Shown here one piece after another: positions 47,097 through 60,400 of a DNA stretch of 64,000 bases (positions are counted from its first letter, which is position 1; each line of letters begins with the position of its first letter). Made by a program: the position numbers and the translations under genes. The notes below the pieces were generated by a model. It saw nothing but the letters and a program-made list of their open reading frames with translations. It did not search any database and was not told where the DNA came from. Source of the stretch: Apodemus sylvaticus (taxonomy: Eukaryota; Chordata; Mammalia; Rodentia; Muridae); NCBI RefSeq assembly GCF_947179515.1, contig NC_067476.1, positions 58,362,300 through 58,426,299 of the forward strand. Direction: 5' to 3'.

Positions 47097-49289
47097 TTCC
47101 AGCCTTAATTTTTTTTTTTATTTTTTTATTCGATATATTTTTATTTACATTTCAAATGATTTCCCCTTTTCTGGTTCCCCACTCCCTGAAAGTCACATGA
47201 GTCCCCTTCCCTCCCCCTGTTCTCCCACCCACCCCTTCCCACTTCCCTGTTCTGGTTTTGCCTTATACTGCTACACTGAGTCTTTCCAGAACCAGGGGCC
47301 ACTCCTCCGTTCTTCTTGTACCTCATTTGATGTGTGGATTATGTTTTGGGTATTCCAGTTTTCCAGGCTAATATCCACTTATTAGTGAGTGCATACCATG
47401 ATTGAACTTTTGAGACGGGGTTACCTCACTTAGTATGATGTTCTCCAGCTCCATCCATTTGCCTAAGAATTTCATGAATTCATTGTTTCTAATGGCTGAA
47501 TAGTACTCCATTGTGTATATATACCACATTTTTTTTTTTTTTTGCATCCATTCTTCTGTTGAGGGATACTTGGGTTCTTTCCAGCTTCTGGCTATTATAA
47601 ATAGGGCTGCTATGAACACAGTGGAGCATATATCCTTATTACATGCTGGGGAATCTTCTGGGTATATGCCCAGGAGTGGTATAGCAGGATCTTTCGGAAG
47701 TGACGTGTCCAGTTTTCTGAGGATCTGCCAGACTGATTTTCAGAGTGGTTGTACCAATTTGCAACCCCACCAGCAGTGGAGGAGTGTTCCTCTTTCTCCA
47801 CATCCTCGCCAACATCTGCTGTCTCCTGAGTTTTTAATCTTAGCCATTCTGACTGGTCTAAGGTGAAATCTCTGGGTTGTTTTTATTTACATTCCCTGAT
47901 GACTAATGAAGTTGAGCATTTTTTAAGATGTTTCTCCACCATCCGAAGTTCTTCAGGTGAGAATTCTTTATTTAACTCTGTACCCCATTTTTAATAGGGT
48001 TATTTGGTTTTCTGGGGTCTAACTTCTTGAATTCTTTGTATATATTGGATATTAACCCTCTATTTGATGTAGGGTTGGTGAAGATCTTTTCCCAATTTGT
48101 TGGTTGCCGATTTGTCCTTTTGATGGTGTCCTTTTCTTTACAGAAACGTTGTAATTTTATGAGGTCCTATTTTTCAATTCTTGATCTTAAAGCATACACT
48201 ATTGGTGTTCTGTTCAGGAACTTTCCCCCTGTACCGATGTCCTCAAGGGTCTTCCCCAGTTTCTTTTCTATTAGCTTCAGAGTGTCTGACTTTATGTGTA
48301 AGTCTTTGATCCGTTTGGAGTTGAGCTTAGTACAAGGAGACAAGGATGGATCAATTCGCATTCTTCTGCATGCTGACCTCCAGTTGAACCAGCACCATTT
48401 GTTGAAAAGGCTATCTTTTTTCCATTGGATGTTTTCAGCCCCTTTGTCGAGGATCAAGTAGCCATAGGTGTGTGGGTTCATTTCTGGATCTTCAATCCTG
48501 TTCCATTGATCCACCTGCCTGTCACTGTACCAATACCATGCAGTTTTTCAACACTATTGCTCTGTAGTATTGCTTGAGGTCAGGGATACTGATTCCCCCA
48601 GAACTTCTTTTGTTGTTGAGAATAGTTTTAGCTATCCTGGTTTTTTTGTTATTCCAGATGAATTTGAGAATTGCTCTTTCTAACTCTATGAAGAATTGAG
48701 TTGGGATTTTGATGGGTATTGCATTGAATCTGTATATTCCTTTTGGCAAAATGGCCATTTTAACTACATTAATCCTGCCGATCCATAAGCATGGGAGGTT
48801 TTCCCATTTTTTGAGGTCTTCCTCTATTTCCTTCTTCATAGTCTTGAAGTTCTTGTCATACAGATCTTTCACATGTTTGGTAAGAGTCACCCCAAGGTAC
48901 TTTATATTGTTTGTGGCTATTGTGAAGGGTGTCATTTCCCTAATTTCTTTCTCAGCCTGCTTATCCTTTGAGTATAGGAAGGCCACTGATTTGCTTGAGT
49001 TGATTTTATAACCTGCCACTTTGCTGAAGTTGTTTATCAGCTGTAGGAGCTCTCTAGTGGAGTTTTTTGGGTCACTTAGGTAGACTATCATATCATCTGC
49101 AAATAATGATAGTTTTACTTCTTCCTTTCCAATTTGTATCCCTTTGACCTCCTTATGTTGTCTAATTGCCCGTGCTAGTACCTCAAGTACAATATTGAAA
49201 AGATAAGGAGAAAAGGGGCAGCCCTGTGAGTCCCTGATTTTAGTGGGATTGCTTCAAGTTTCTCTTTATTTAGCTTGATGTTCCAGCCT
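47097..49289 (-). mobile_element. 5'-truncated L1 (2.2 kb) with 9-bp TSD
   Basis: Body 47106-49280 in reverse: T-rich tail, 'ttcgatatatttttatttac', short 3' UTR, then about 1.9 kb of ORF2. TSD ttccagcct lies at 47097-47105 and 49281-49289. Its 3' UTR matches the type at 37.2 and 45.4 kb. A T15 expansion sits inside ORF2 near 47,529. Confidence 0.93.
47368..49280 (-). pseudogene. L1 ORF2 C-terminal half, disrupted
   Basis: L1 reverse transcriptase remnant. From its 5' side: the FADD catalytic box at 49103-49092, then a frame 49091-48522 with 'NNIKYLGVTLT', 'WNNKKTRIAKTILNNKR' and 'IPDLKQYYR', a frame 48514-48167 with 'NKWCWFNWRSACRRMRIDPS', and C-terminal pieces 47801-47610 and 47619-47368 ending 'SLISGY'. 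Frameshifts separate these pieces and the N-terminal half is missing, so it is inactive. Confidence 0.92.
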
Positions 49290-49929
49290 CATTATAACAG
49301 TTTGTGCCTAGTCTTACTGTAACTTGTTCTGTCATGTTCAGTGGAGATCCCTGGGAGGCTTGATCTTTTCTTTTGAAGTTAAATAATTGGAAGAGGGGGG
49401 ATCTGGAAGAGAGGGGAAGTGAGAGGAGAGGAGACTGACATTGAATGTAATGTATAAGAGAATTAAAAAAGAAAGAAAATGAGTCAATTAGACAACTGCA
49501 ACCTAAAGAATATTCTGTAAAGAATGTTCTATATAATTTCTTAATTATTTCTTTCCCTCTCTTTGTCTGCTATGGGGGTTTCCTTTCAATAAACACCTTC
49601 TATTTTAATATACATTTATATGTATATGCATGCATACACATGTATATATGAATTCAGAAGTGTTGTATTGAATTGAAAAACACTTGTTATTCTTGGGATG
49701 AGAGTCATATATTAAAATGCCTTTTATATTTATATCATGAAGGTCATGTACATCTGTGGCAATAGGTAGTTTACTTACTTCTCATTTGCTATTACTTAAA
49801 TTAAAAACTTTTCCTCAGAATAAAAATTCACTTATAACCCCAAAAGAAATTGGAGCATGAAAGATAGCATGTTTGCTGTGTCTTATAAGATGATAATCTT
49901 TACCTTATTATGGTGCAGTAACATGATGC
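49290..49929. other. No gene seen
   Basis: Unique-looking DNA with a short alternating TA/TG tract near 49,610-49,650. Confidence 0.4.
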
Positions 49930-50075
49930 TCTCTCGATGTGAAAAAATTGGTACTATGAGGCTCCCAGAATTCCCAGCCTTTAGAACCATGAGCTAAATA
50001 AACTTCTGTTTATTCTAAGTTATCTTATCTCAGGTATTTTTCTATAGCAACAGAAATCAATTTGAGACAACAACT
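49930..50075 (+). mobile_element. MaLR-like LTR 3' end
   Basis: 'gaaccatgagctaaataaac', 'ttatctcaggtatttttcta' and 'tagcaacagaaatcaatttg' are the typical 3' end of MST/MLT1-type LTRs, including the polyadenylation-like aataaa. Confidence 0.6.
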
Positions 50076-51990
50076 CCCATTAACTTTTACAAGACTTAAG
50101 TGAAATGGGAAATTTGGTGGAACCACAGAGTTAGAAGCTGCCACATTCTATAGAAGTATAATTGACAACATGATTCTGTAGTTTTTCAGGCAAACGGTAG
50201 GAAAATATAAAGTGTAAAGCTGTGTGAGTCCTAATCCTTCCCTGGCATTGGGCATGTTCTGAAGGTGGGTCTTTAAGGATGGCTGTTGGTACCTACCCTG
50301 TTCCTCTTCCAGACGTGCATGGGAAGTGAGAGGCTCCTGTTTCATCATGGTTTAAAGAACAGGCAGACCTGCCATGGGCTCTGATGACTTGAGAACCACA
50401 GTGAACAGAAATATACTTTCTACCTCTAAACCTGGGGAAGAGAAGGCATGGCAAGAGAAGGCACAGCAAGCTTCTCTGACAGCAATTCTACCACCTAGAA
50501 GCACATTTCCATGACACCCTATCCTTTTGGGTTCCAGGCAGTATTTAGCTTCTCAGTGCTAAGCAGTTTGCTAACTATAAAGTGACATTTTACTATAACG
50601 TGGTTTCTTTGGTGAACAATGAATAGAAGTATTAGATGCAATCAACACTTATATATTTGTCTTCAAATTGTTTATTCATATGCTTGGCCTCTTTTCCCAG
50701 TGGGGCCATTTTTTCCCATATTGATTGGATAAGTTCTGAGTACATTGTAGTTGATATTTGCAAGGATGATGCGTGCTTATATGAATCTTTGGTGCTTTCA
50801 GAAATTGCAAGGATACTCTTCTATTGTGTTTACTGTTCTTTGGCTAGTGTGGCAGGCTAACCAACTGATTCTTCACCCAGAAACTTCATTCTTAGTACAT
50901 GAACTAAGGACTATTTATTACCTCTAGCTGAACAGTATTATGTTTGAGCTTTGAATTTATGTTTCAGGTATTAGGTTTCAAAGACTAGGAGGAGGGCATA
51001 CAATATAAAGTATCATTAGCTGATACATGGATAAATTTTAAAAAGAGAAGAGAAATGCACCTTTTCCTGCTTTTATATTGACAAAAGACACAACCCATTT
51101 CTTACCGAAACTTCATGAATACTTTGGCTAAGAGCATTGAGATAGATAATGACAGCTTCCTTAAAATATTTTGTAAAGAATGCTCAGTAATGTTTCATTT
51201 GGCCTTTGATTTATGTTCTTATTAGCAGAACCTAAGAGCCCAAGATTAGAGCAGCCAGAGGAGTTCATTTCACTAATGAATTTGTGTGTGTTTTTCACTA
51301 TATGAAGGTTAAATGCTAGTTCAAACAGTTTTATTTCATGTGAGGAATACTCTTAGTGGACTTCCTTTTTTTAAAGGGGAACTTGGTTTTATAGTATTAT
51401 TATTATTTTTTTTAGATATCAGAAGGTAGTGTTGATATTAACACTGAAAAGATATTAATGTGTTGAAGGTCGGCGAGGTCAGCTGATTACTGGGAGACAG
51501 ATCTCTTTGAGGATTTCTGTGGTGGTCTTTCACTACTTCAGAGGTTTACAGCTGATGAAAAATGGAGAAATACAAGGTCATGACCCTGCTGTTGGACATG
51601 CTACCCAAGGATTCATGCCAGACAGCTTGTCAGTGTCACTATAGTTTATTTAATAAATGTGTAGTTCTATTTCAATATACCTGGAATCATAAAATTTTAG
51701 AAAACAAATCTTAAAAGAAATCTCTTCATTGTGGTTTGGGTGGATCCTGTAATGATTGATTGCCAAGGCTATGACTGGAACTCAGGATTCTTTATTTGAA
51801 ATGCAAGAGAAATTAGTGGAGAATGCCAAAATGATACTTTATCCATGTGAATAAAGAGTCGTTATTATCAACTTTGAGGTACATATACCTTTTTACAATT
51901 TCTAGAATTTCTATCACATGAAAATAACTAGAATGTTGAAGAAACAATTTAGTCCTAATCCAGGGTTTTTATCCCATCTCTAACCATTTA
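50076..51990. other. No gene seen
   Basis: Repeat-poor, AT-rich DNA. An open frame at 50636-50860 has no recognisable domain. Confidence 0.4.
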
Positions 51991-51999
51991 GCTCCCTAA

Positions 52000-52475
52000 C
52001 AAAACACACACACAACCTTTATATTTACAAACAAGCCTTAATTAGCACAAGAGTTGGGCAGATATCTATCCTCTATGCTATTATGTCCATTTCCCAGCTG
52101 ATAACCTCAGTATATAATTTGCCATGTTTTATCCGGGCTGCCTTCAATTTCAATTAGCCAGCCCACATGGCCATTATTTTCTGACGCACCTAGCCAATGG
52201 TGGCTTTCTCGTCTCTTTACTTCTGATTTCTCCCTAGTATTTTCCTCGATCCCAATCTCGGGAGTCCTAAACTCCACCTACATCTCTTTTGTCCAGCTAT
52301 TGGATGTTGGCATCTTTACCAATTAGAAATAACTTGTGGGCAAGATCACATAGTGTCACTTGGGTCTCCATGGGGACTTTCTCATCTTGGGGACAACCAG
52401 GACTTAGGGGCCCTGAACTTAGCATTGCAATCCATAGGCCCAATTATAAATCTTCAGTAGTTTCTAGTAGCAATG
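52000..52475. mobile_element. Rodent LTR/RMER-like repeat, unnamed
   Basis: 'agccttaattagcacaagag', 'gccagcccacatggccatta', 'cacatagtgtcacttgggtc', 'gacaaccaggacttaggggc' and 'gcattgcaatccataggccc' recall a recurring rodent repeat, possibly LTR-derived. Family name and strand not determined. Confidence 0.4.
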
Positions 52476-53495
52476 ACTTCTCAGAGTAACTTTTGCCAAT
52501 TAATTATGGAGACTAACAAGAAACTAATATATGATTTCTAAATCAGAGTAAGAGTGGAAAGGAAGGAGCAGGCAAATGCTACCTCAGCTGATTGTCCTGG
52601 GGGCGGGGGGACCAAAGTCTTTCATTGTTTATTGCTTGCTTCACATCAATGTTACTGGCAGCTTAATACTAATACCTCAAGTTCTGTTAATTGCTATTAT
52701 ATTTCTTTGAAGTGAAATAGAGGTTCTGTGAAATAATCTAAAGTAATGGAAAACATCTATTCAATATGAAGCTAATCAAAAACCAAGAAAAATCTCCCCA
52801 TCTCTCCTTAGAAGTTAGCCAACATTTGCTGTTTGCCAAAGTGCCTTAAGTATTCAGGAAACCTCTAGGGAAACTGAGAAATAAAACCCAACTAACTGTG
52901 TTGATTTTTACATTAAGGAGTTTAAAAAACAATGTGCTATTTCATTCATATTATCAAGCGTTTCCAAGTGTTCTCAACAATTATTTAGAAAATGTTCTGG
53001 TTGATTATATTAGATATTTAAAATCCCCACCTGGTCCATGTACTCAATACTTTCAGCAATTCATAAATTTACTAGCATTACTTTGGTATAGATAGGGAAC
53101 AAGGTGGACAAAACAAAGCAAAACTTCATGAGCTGCTTTAAAAAAAATTAGCTTAGCCATTGAATTATTTATCAAAAGCAAAAGTTACACACAGCTCTTC
53201 AACTCAGAACAACTCTTTGTAGAGCCAGGACTGAAGCTCTTTTAGTAGATTGAGCAAATTCTGCAGTGAGCGTTAAGATCATGGACCAGGATATGCCATG
53301 TCTGGGAGAGTAGGGGAGCAGGCACATGCAGGTGGACACACAGCTGTTAAACCCCAACACCCAACAAACTGGTTCTCAGAAAGTAAGTTTGCCAAGGTAG
53401 CAGAATTTTAAACACAGCAACATATAAAAATTGGTAGTTCTTTTTTTTTTTTTTTTTTAAACACCAACAGCAAACTTGACGAAAGACATTGGGAA
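52476..53495. other. No gene seen
   Basis: Unique-looking DNA with a T run at about 53,441-53,458. Confidence 0.4.
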
Positions 53496-53499
53496 AATA

Positions 53500-54010
53500 A
53501 TGCTATTTGCAATAGTCTCAAACTCACACCTCACTTTTATATGATCCAATGATTGTAAATATGTGGGCAAAGAAAATTAAATAAATCTATTGAAACCACA
53601 TCTCTACTCTAGTGTACATTTTAGCACTATTCCTAACATCCACAAAATAATCTGCAGTGAATGAATAGCAAAAATGTGTAGCTACACAGCATATAATATA
53701 CATTACTACTTAGTCTCAACAGAATATGAAATTGTATTATTTTGCAACAACATGGATAAACCTAGAGAATATTATCTTAAGAGACATGAATCAGACACAA
53801 AAGACAATTATTTCATGACCTCACTTATTTTTGTAATATTTAGAAAGTTGACTTCATAAAAAAATAAATGAAGTGTATTGATCAGAAGCTAGGCAGTATA
53901 GGAAGGAGATGGGGTAAGAATAGGTTGGTCAGTGGGTGTAAAGTTGTGATTGAGATGGAATGGAGGAAGAAGGTAGAGGAGACCAAGGATTGATGACATA
54001 GCAGGCTTAA
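53500..54010 (+). mobile_element. Ancient L1 ORF2 end and 3' UTR
   Basis: 'ttttgcaacaacatggataa' then 'acctagagaatattatctta' and 'atttcatgacctcacttatt' are the conserved C-terminal coding text of mammal-wide L1, with 3' UTR text ('ggttggtcagtgggtgtaaa') after it. It has decayed beyond coding and is much older than the rodent-specific L1s here. Confidence 0.65.
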
Positions 54011-54053
54011 GACTAAAACGACTGCTTAAAAAAATAAATCCCAAACATGAAAC

Positions 54054-54058
<5 letters not shown>

Positions 54059-54100
<42 letters not shown>
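54059..54100. repeat. (CA)n microsatellite
   Basis: About 20 uninterrupted CA units. Confidence 0.96.
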
Positions 54101-54103
<3 letters not shown>

Positions 54104-55600
54104 CCAGTTTATATGGGAAAAAGAGAAAAAACAAGTCTGTGTGACCTATTGGGTAGTAGGTAAATTCAATAAATAATAATCTACTTTGTATTTTGAAACA
54201 GTCACTAGAGAGAATTTCTAGTATGTTCTTAAGATGATAGGTATTGTAGTAATCCTGACTAGATCATTACATAGTGTCTCTGTGTGTCAAAACATTACAT
54301 TGTATCCTGTGAATCTGCACTGATATATACATTTGAAACGTTTTAAAGATTTGCAAGACTTGTATCAGTGTTGAGCATATGCAGAATGCTTTATTTTCCT
54401 TTCTATGGTCTTTTCCTGTCATTTCCTAAACAATACAGTACAACTATCTACATAGCATTCCTATTGTATTAGGTATTTTAAGTAGTCTAGAGATGATTTT
54501 AAGTATGCAGGGGTATGTGCATAGGTTTTATGCAAATTTTATGTGAGAAATAAATATCTACTCCTTTGGTACACTCAAGAAATCCTAGAACCAGTCAATC
54601 CCCTATGTATTCTGAGGGATGTGTATTTTGATGTTACCTTGTGAGGAAAAGTAATATCATATTTAAGCTTGCTTTCACTTCATCAATTTTTCATCATGTT
54701 ACTTTTTAAATTTTTATTCAGATAAAAGGATCCTCTCATGGAATTCCAGGTGACATTATCCTTATGGTCTATAAACAGAAAACTTTAAATTTCTCATTCA
54801 CAGTTCGGGGATATTAATTATTTGAATTTCTTTACCATTTCTGTGACTATTTTAGTTTATTATCATGGTAGTCATGTACTTTAAATGTTAGTATGCAGAC
54901 ATTGAACATTGCATAGATTTACTTTATTTTTCATTTTCTTATTTGCTGGGTAATCAATGCAGGAAACACAAGGGCAAAATTATAGATTCCTTATTGTTTA
55001 ATACCAAGTAAACGGAAATGATATATTATATACATATATATTAATTTATCTTTTTCAAACTTGTCCCTCTTGGTTGTCAAGGGACAACATGAAGGTAATT
55101 TGAGGATCAAAAAGAATTTTTAGGGATGAGACTATTGTCTTTGGTTCTCAACAATATATCTCCATGAGAATGTCCTGCTATAGAGTTTTCATGGGAATCA
55201 ATGTCCAGGGGGAATGACTGTGATTGAATTCTTGTTCTTTCAGTTAAATCATCAAAGGTAGTCTTAACATTGCATCTGATATGCTTTCAGTCAGCAATGC
55301 AGACAGGAGTTCAGGCTACAGATCTATTCATTTGTTTTCAATCCAAGAGAAACAGCTGTTATTCATCTCTTCTGCAGCATTTGTCATAAAAGATGGAGTA
55401 GAATGTGATGGCTCAAATTTAGGTATGTCTTGTCTGTTCGCCAGGCAATGGTAGTGTTCGTACTTAAAGCTATTACGATAGGCCAGTGGGCTTTCACAGT
55501 TTAGGTAGTTTTCTGTCTATCTGCACCTCTACTTGTATTATGCTTACATGGTTTCTAGAACCAGAAGAATAGATTGCAACTATAAAAGTTTTATAAGTTC
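54101..55600. other. No gene seen
   Basis: Repeat-poor AT-rich DNA. Confidence 0.4.
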
Positions 55601-56005
55601 TCAAATCCTGTTAGAAAGAAGTCCTGCTGGTATGTGAATGTTAGCTGCTTTTTCATCACTATGATTGGAGAGAAAAACCCAAGAAAGGGAAAAGGTTTGG
55701 CTCATGGCCTCAGAGGATCCAGGCCATAGTCCTTGCCTATATTGATTCTGGGCCCATGCTGGTGTAGAGAATTTTAAGCCCAGGAGCATGAGGCAGAGGA
55801 CACTAACCTCATAGTAGACAGAACACAGAGAGTAGAGGGACAGTCACAAGAGACATAGCACCCACGAGCCCAAGTCCCAGTGACATACCTCCTCTGGTTA
55901 TATCCGACCTCAAGTCTCCAGCATGTCCCAAAGTCATGTCACTAGTCAAGGACCAAGAACTTAGTACACAAGCCTGTGGGGACATTTTGTACTCAAGCCA
56001 CAATA
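55601..56005. mobile_element. Possible rodent mid-repetitive element
   Basis: 'tttcatcactatgattggag', 'aaggtttggctcatggcctc', 'cagtgacatacctcctctgg' and 'gtacacaagcctgtggggac' resemble a rodent repeat related in layout to those at 25.7 and 30.9 kb. Both minus-strand open frames inside it are chance ORFs. Confidence 0.4.
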
Positions 56006-57075
56006 GTGCCTTAAGTTATACAGGGAAGTGAGTGGATGTCTTTATGCAAACAACTAGTGACTGGGAAACTTAATTGCCTTGAAAGAAAAGGAAGAGGCAT
56101 GGTTAAATTGACTGGTTAATATGAAAGCTGTGATCAGTTCTATGATGCCACACCACAAAGTTGTATGACATTATGTAGAAATCAAATTTGATCACAGAAC
56201 ACTATTTTCCAATCCTTAATCAATTCTAGTAGTGCACTGATTTTACTTTCTTACTACATTAAAAACTTGAAATTACCCTTAGCAGTAAGTAGCTTTCATT
56301 ATACAGTGAATATCTTTTCTTGCTGTTCTTATATAATAACTATGGCTTCCCCTTCACTACTCTAGGGAGGGAGGTATACTTGTACTAGATTTACATGGAT
56401 TTCTAGGAGGATACAGATATGAGTGTCTTTTTTTCCCTCTTCCAACTTTCTCCCTTAATAATTTCATTTTAAAGAGTTGATCCTTGCCTTTCATATCCTG
56501 TTTTAAAGTCTCTGTTTGACCTCTACCAGTGCTGCTAATAAAACTCTGTGTCTCCTTATGTCCTAACACACTTCCTGCAGAAGTCACCCTTTAGTGAGTC
56601 CCAACACACTTCCTGTAGAAACCACTCTTTAGTGGGTCCTTTGGAATCCTGGAGGCAGTCTGCAGCACACATGTGAATCTCTTTCTTGTTCAATATGGCA
56701 GTAACAACAATAGTGGCTGACATTGGAGATCAGGAAGATTTAATATCAAATGTTTGATGATTAAACTTACTTCTCTCACTCTTGATTTAAATTCACTTGA
56801 AGAGCAGGTACGAGTCACAGAATCAAAAAACATTTTTTTATGATAAGTTTGAATGACAGATCTGCCACCACAATCAGATTTCCTGAGACCTGCCACACAA
56901 GTGTTTCCTGCAGTCAAACAAGAGACTGAAAGGGAACTCAAAGACTTAAGGCCAACATTAAGTTGGTGATAGGTCAGGGTGACCAATGAGGTGTAGACAC
57001 TGGACATTGTTGGTTTCTGTTGTGGCCTCTAAGAGACAAATCCTAGTGAATAACCTCATCTGGGTGCTTGGAGTG
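56006..57075. other. No gene seen
   Basis: Unique-looking DNA. The minus-strand open frame at 56690-57007 was checked and is not recognised. Confidence 0.4.
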
Positions 57076-57079
57076 TTCC

Positions 57080-57205
57080 TACAGCATACACATGGAAGCC
57101 AGAGAACAGCTTTGTGGAGTTGTCTCTCTTACCTCAGGGATTGAACTCTAAGTTGCTACACTTGCTTGGCAAACACCAGTACCTGCTGAGCCGTCTCCTC
57201 AGCCA
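57080..57205 (-). mobile_element. RSINE1/B4-type SINE
   Basis: 'gaagccagagaacagctttg', 'acctcagggattgaactcta' and 'cctgctgagccgtctcctca' are the reverse of a tRNA-derived rodent SINE. Confidence 0.6.
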
Positions 57206-57359
57206 CTTGACTTATTGAAACTTTATCATTCAGACAAATGATAAATCATTCTTTGAGAAATGAAATTGAGAGATCAAAGTATATTTTCAGTATTTCTGAA
57301 AGGGTAGTCATTCTTACTGCACAAAAGTCAGAACCTCAGAAGAGGGAGAGGTGGTTCTG

Positions 57360-57470
57360 ATTTTAAGAGCTAACATCAAGGGGACCTATGTACCTACCAG
57401 GTACTGTGCAAAGTACTTTACAGTTAGAATTGAAAGCCATATAATAGCCCAACAGGTGATTTTAAAAGGC
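57360..57470 (-). mobile_element. MIR remnant
   Basis: 'acctaccaggtactgtgcaa' followed by 'agtactttacagttagaatt' and 'agcccaacaggtgat' matches the reverse of the MIR 3' half. Confidence 0.5.
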
Positions 57471-60400
57471 ATCTAGCAATCCTGTATTCAAATTCTATAT
57501 TAACACTTTCCTTCCTTATGTGTTACCTAACACATTTAATTCAAATGATGTTTCCAAAGATGTACCAACTAGGATAGACTTCAGCCTGAGTTGGGACACT
57601 CTTTTTTGAGTGCTTTAATTTGTTCTACCAGTGATGATTGTCTTAGGAGTTGCTGTTGTAAGTCATGGTACTTGAAATTATAGGTATATTTGTTACCTGT
57701 TCTAATTATTTATATTATATTAGAAATGAAGTTAAGGAACTTTCAGTCTCTCTGAGAAATTATACACATATATACATTAATATATATTAATATATTGAAA
57801 TACTAAAATAATAAATTGTGTAAAGAGACTTCTCAGTATTCCAAAGTGGTGCTTAACTGTGAGCCAGACACACAGTAGGCACTGTTAGCTAAAAGTGTAG
57901 ATAAATTCAGGAAAGGCTTGGATATGATCTGGTATATGATTTATTATATATGACAGTGAACAATAGCTGTAAAACTGTTCAATAAATCTGTTCATGACAG
58001 TAGAAACTGTTGAAAGTCTTGGCTACAGATCTTGAAATTGCAAAGATAGCATGCTTTCTTCTTTCCTGAGATGATTTCTTTCTATTTTATTTAAGTAATT
58101 GATTTGATTTCATTTTGATCATTAATGTCACTATTGATAAATTTAACATGCTGTGCCCTGAGAACCTTTAATTCCCCTCACTCATGATCTAATCATGGCC
58201 ATTCTTCGGTACAGTTACTCTCATTTCAATCTTTACAAGCAAACCATCAACATCCTCTAAACATGGCGGTGTGTCAGGCTCAAAGGCTTGTCTGCCTTCA
58301 TCTGATCATATTGCATTCACTAAGATTACCGACCCCCTGTACTCTAGTTGAGGAGACTTACTAAAGACTTCATTCATTCCCTTTACTTGAGACCTCTTTT
58401 TTCCTATAGAGTAATTTCAAACAAATATAAAATCGATACAAGAAAATTAAGTCATCATAATGCAATTCAAGTGGAGTATTTTGTTTGACTCGTAGTGTAT
58501 TGATGAACAAGGCAATCTATTCATATTCTGGCACTCCTGTGGTCCTTGGCAAGCATCATCAGTTTCATTTTATGGCAGTGGGGATAAAAATTAGAGACCA
58601 ATTAATTTATCTTGAGTTACATGGACTTTTCCTTCACCTGAGTGAGACAGACAGAAACACTTGACTCCTCTGCTGCTTAGATCATCTTTCTTCATGATTT
58701 ATGTCTACTTGAGAGATCATCTTACATACAGTGGCTCCAGAGGTTATTCCTAGGTTAATGCCCATTAAGTAACCATGTGTAAGTTATTATTATAAAGCCT
58801 CATGATGTTTTATTAATCATGTTCTACAGTGGTCATTCAGTTTTAAGTGCCAAAATATAATGCCATATGGACCAAGCATACATTGTAAAGAATAGTTGTG
58901 CACAATTCTTTTGGCTAATTTTATTTCTTTGTAAGCAAAGCAATCACTGTGTTTGAATGGCCATGGGTAATACAGTGAGAAATGGCTAGGCATGCTCATG
59001 GTGTGTGGTCCTAGCCCCTGAGAGACATCAACAGCAAGACTGGGAGTTCATGGTCAGCATAGGCTCCAAGAAGTGACCATGTCTTAAAACAAAATAAATA
59101 ATTAGTAGCTGTGGTATTTAGTGAGCCCCATATGACAGGACATAGTGGCTTGCACATCAAACATTGCATTTAAATTGTGGGAAAATAAATAAGACGGTGG
59201 TTTCTATACTTAGAAATTTGGCTTCCCCTCTTCATTGCAGTGCTAAACTTCCAGAATTTTAGAAGAGAAAAAAAGATAAAAATAATCTTTTGAGCAGAAA
59301 TCTGTCTTCAATCATATGTTGATTAATATTTTTATTTCAAAGGGGCAAATGCTTATTGAGTATTTCATAGTGTTTGGTCCCAACCCCATATTAGCAACTT
59401 TATTTTCTTTTTAGTCAGTGAGAAAATCCTTGGCATATTGACTTCTGTATATTCTAAATGAAACAATGTCTTAGAAAGCACTCCAATGACTTTTACTGAG
59501 TAAAATAATTTCAAACCCTAGTATACATGATTATTTTGGAATTTAAGTGTAGTCATTATATGAACATTTGCTACAATTAAGTAGAATTTTAACTGTGGTT
59601 CGGGATAAACTTGTATTTACACAAGAAATTAGTAATTGAGAATAAATATACTATATTATTTCTACCTTGTTTTTTTCTATATTAAAACGCTTTGAACCAA
59701 GATGACATTGAATTCTGTCCCAAGATAAATACTGCTTTCCCAAATAATAGCAACTCCAAGCTAAAACTCTGAATTAAAAGACTAAACTACTTTCAAAATG
59801 GGAGCAAGTCTTCGTTTTCTTTTCCTTATCCAACTCCAACTGAATTAGATCCTATGTGAAGATGTCAATTTTTTTCCAGGTATAAAATATTTTAGGTAGC
59901 TATAAAGCAATAAGGTAGCAAATGAAAAATGAGACCCAAATGAATTTTTATATAAAATGTCTTCCCATCAGTTATGCTAGCTGATAACTTGGAAACAGTG
60001 TCTCCGGTATTACATGATTTAGTTTCGAGTATGCGTGGCAATAAATTCAACTCTAGCGTCATCCTTCAGTCATATAAAATATTGAACAGAGTATCATTTT
60101 ACACTGATATGTAGTGTACAATGTAGAGAGGAGAATGGCAGTCCACGCTAATGCTTCCTGACCCGGTGCCCTGACAATGCAGCACTTTAACTGGTCTATT
60201 GACAGTGTAGATTATTAGAGGTTAGAGTAGCTTATAAAGGAAGCAGCTCCACTCCTTCAGTAACAGTTTAACTGAGGTGCTCTCTTGAAAGCCTTCCAGC
60301 CTTTGTCCACACTATGCAAAACATTAGGTGGTCTTCTCTAAACATTTATGAAATGACTTCTTATTTGCAAGAACATTGGAATCCTAATTAGTATTCCTTA

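Noticed and set aside
56690..57007. Minus-strand frame of 105 residues with several cysteines, superficially like a small secreted domain
   Set aside because: Cysteine spacing fits no family I can name, there is no signal peptide or splice context, and the flanks look like unique non-coding DNA.
60205..60260. A TATA-like ttataaagg followed by a pyrimidine-rich start-like site
   Set aside because: Such motifs are frequent by chance in AT-rich DNA and no downstream transcript or ORF supports a promoter.
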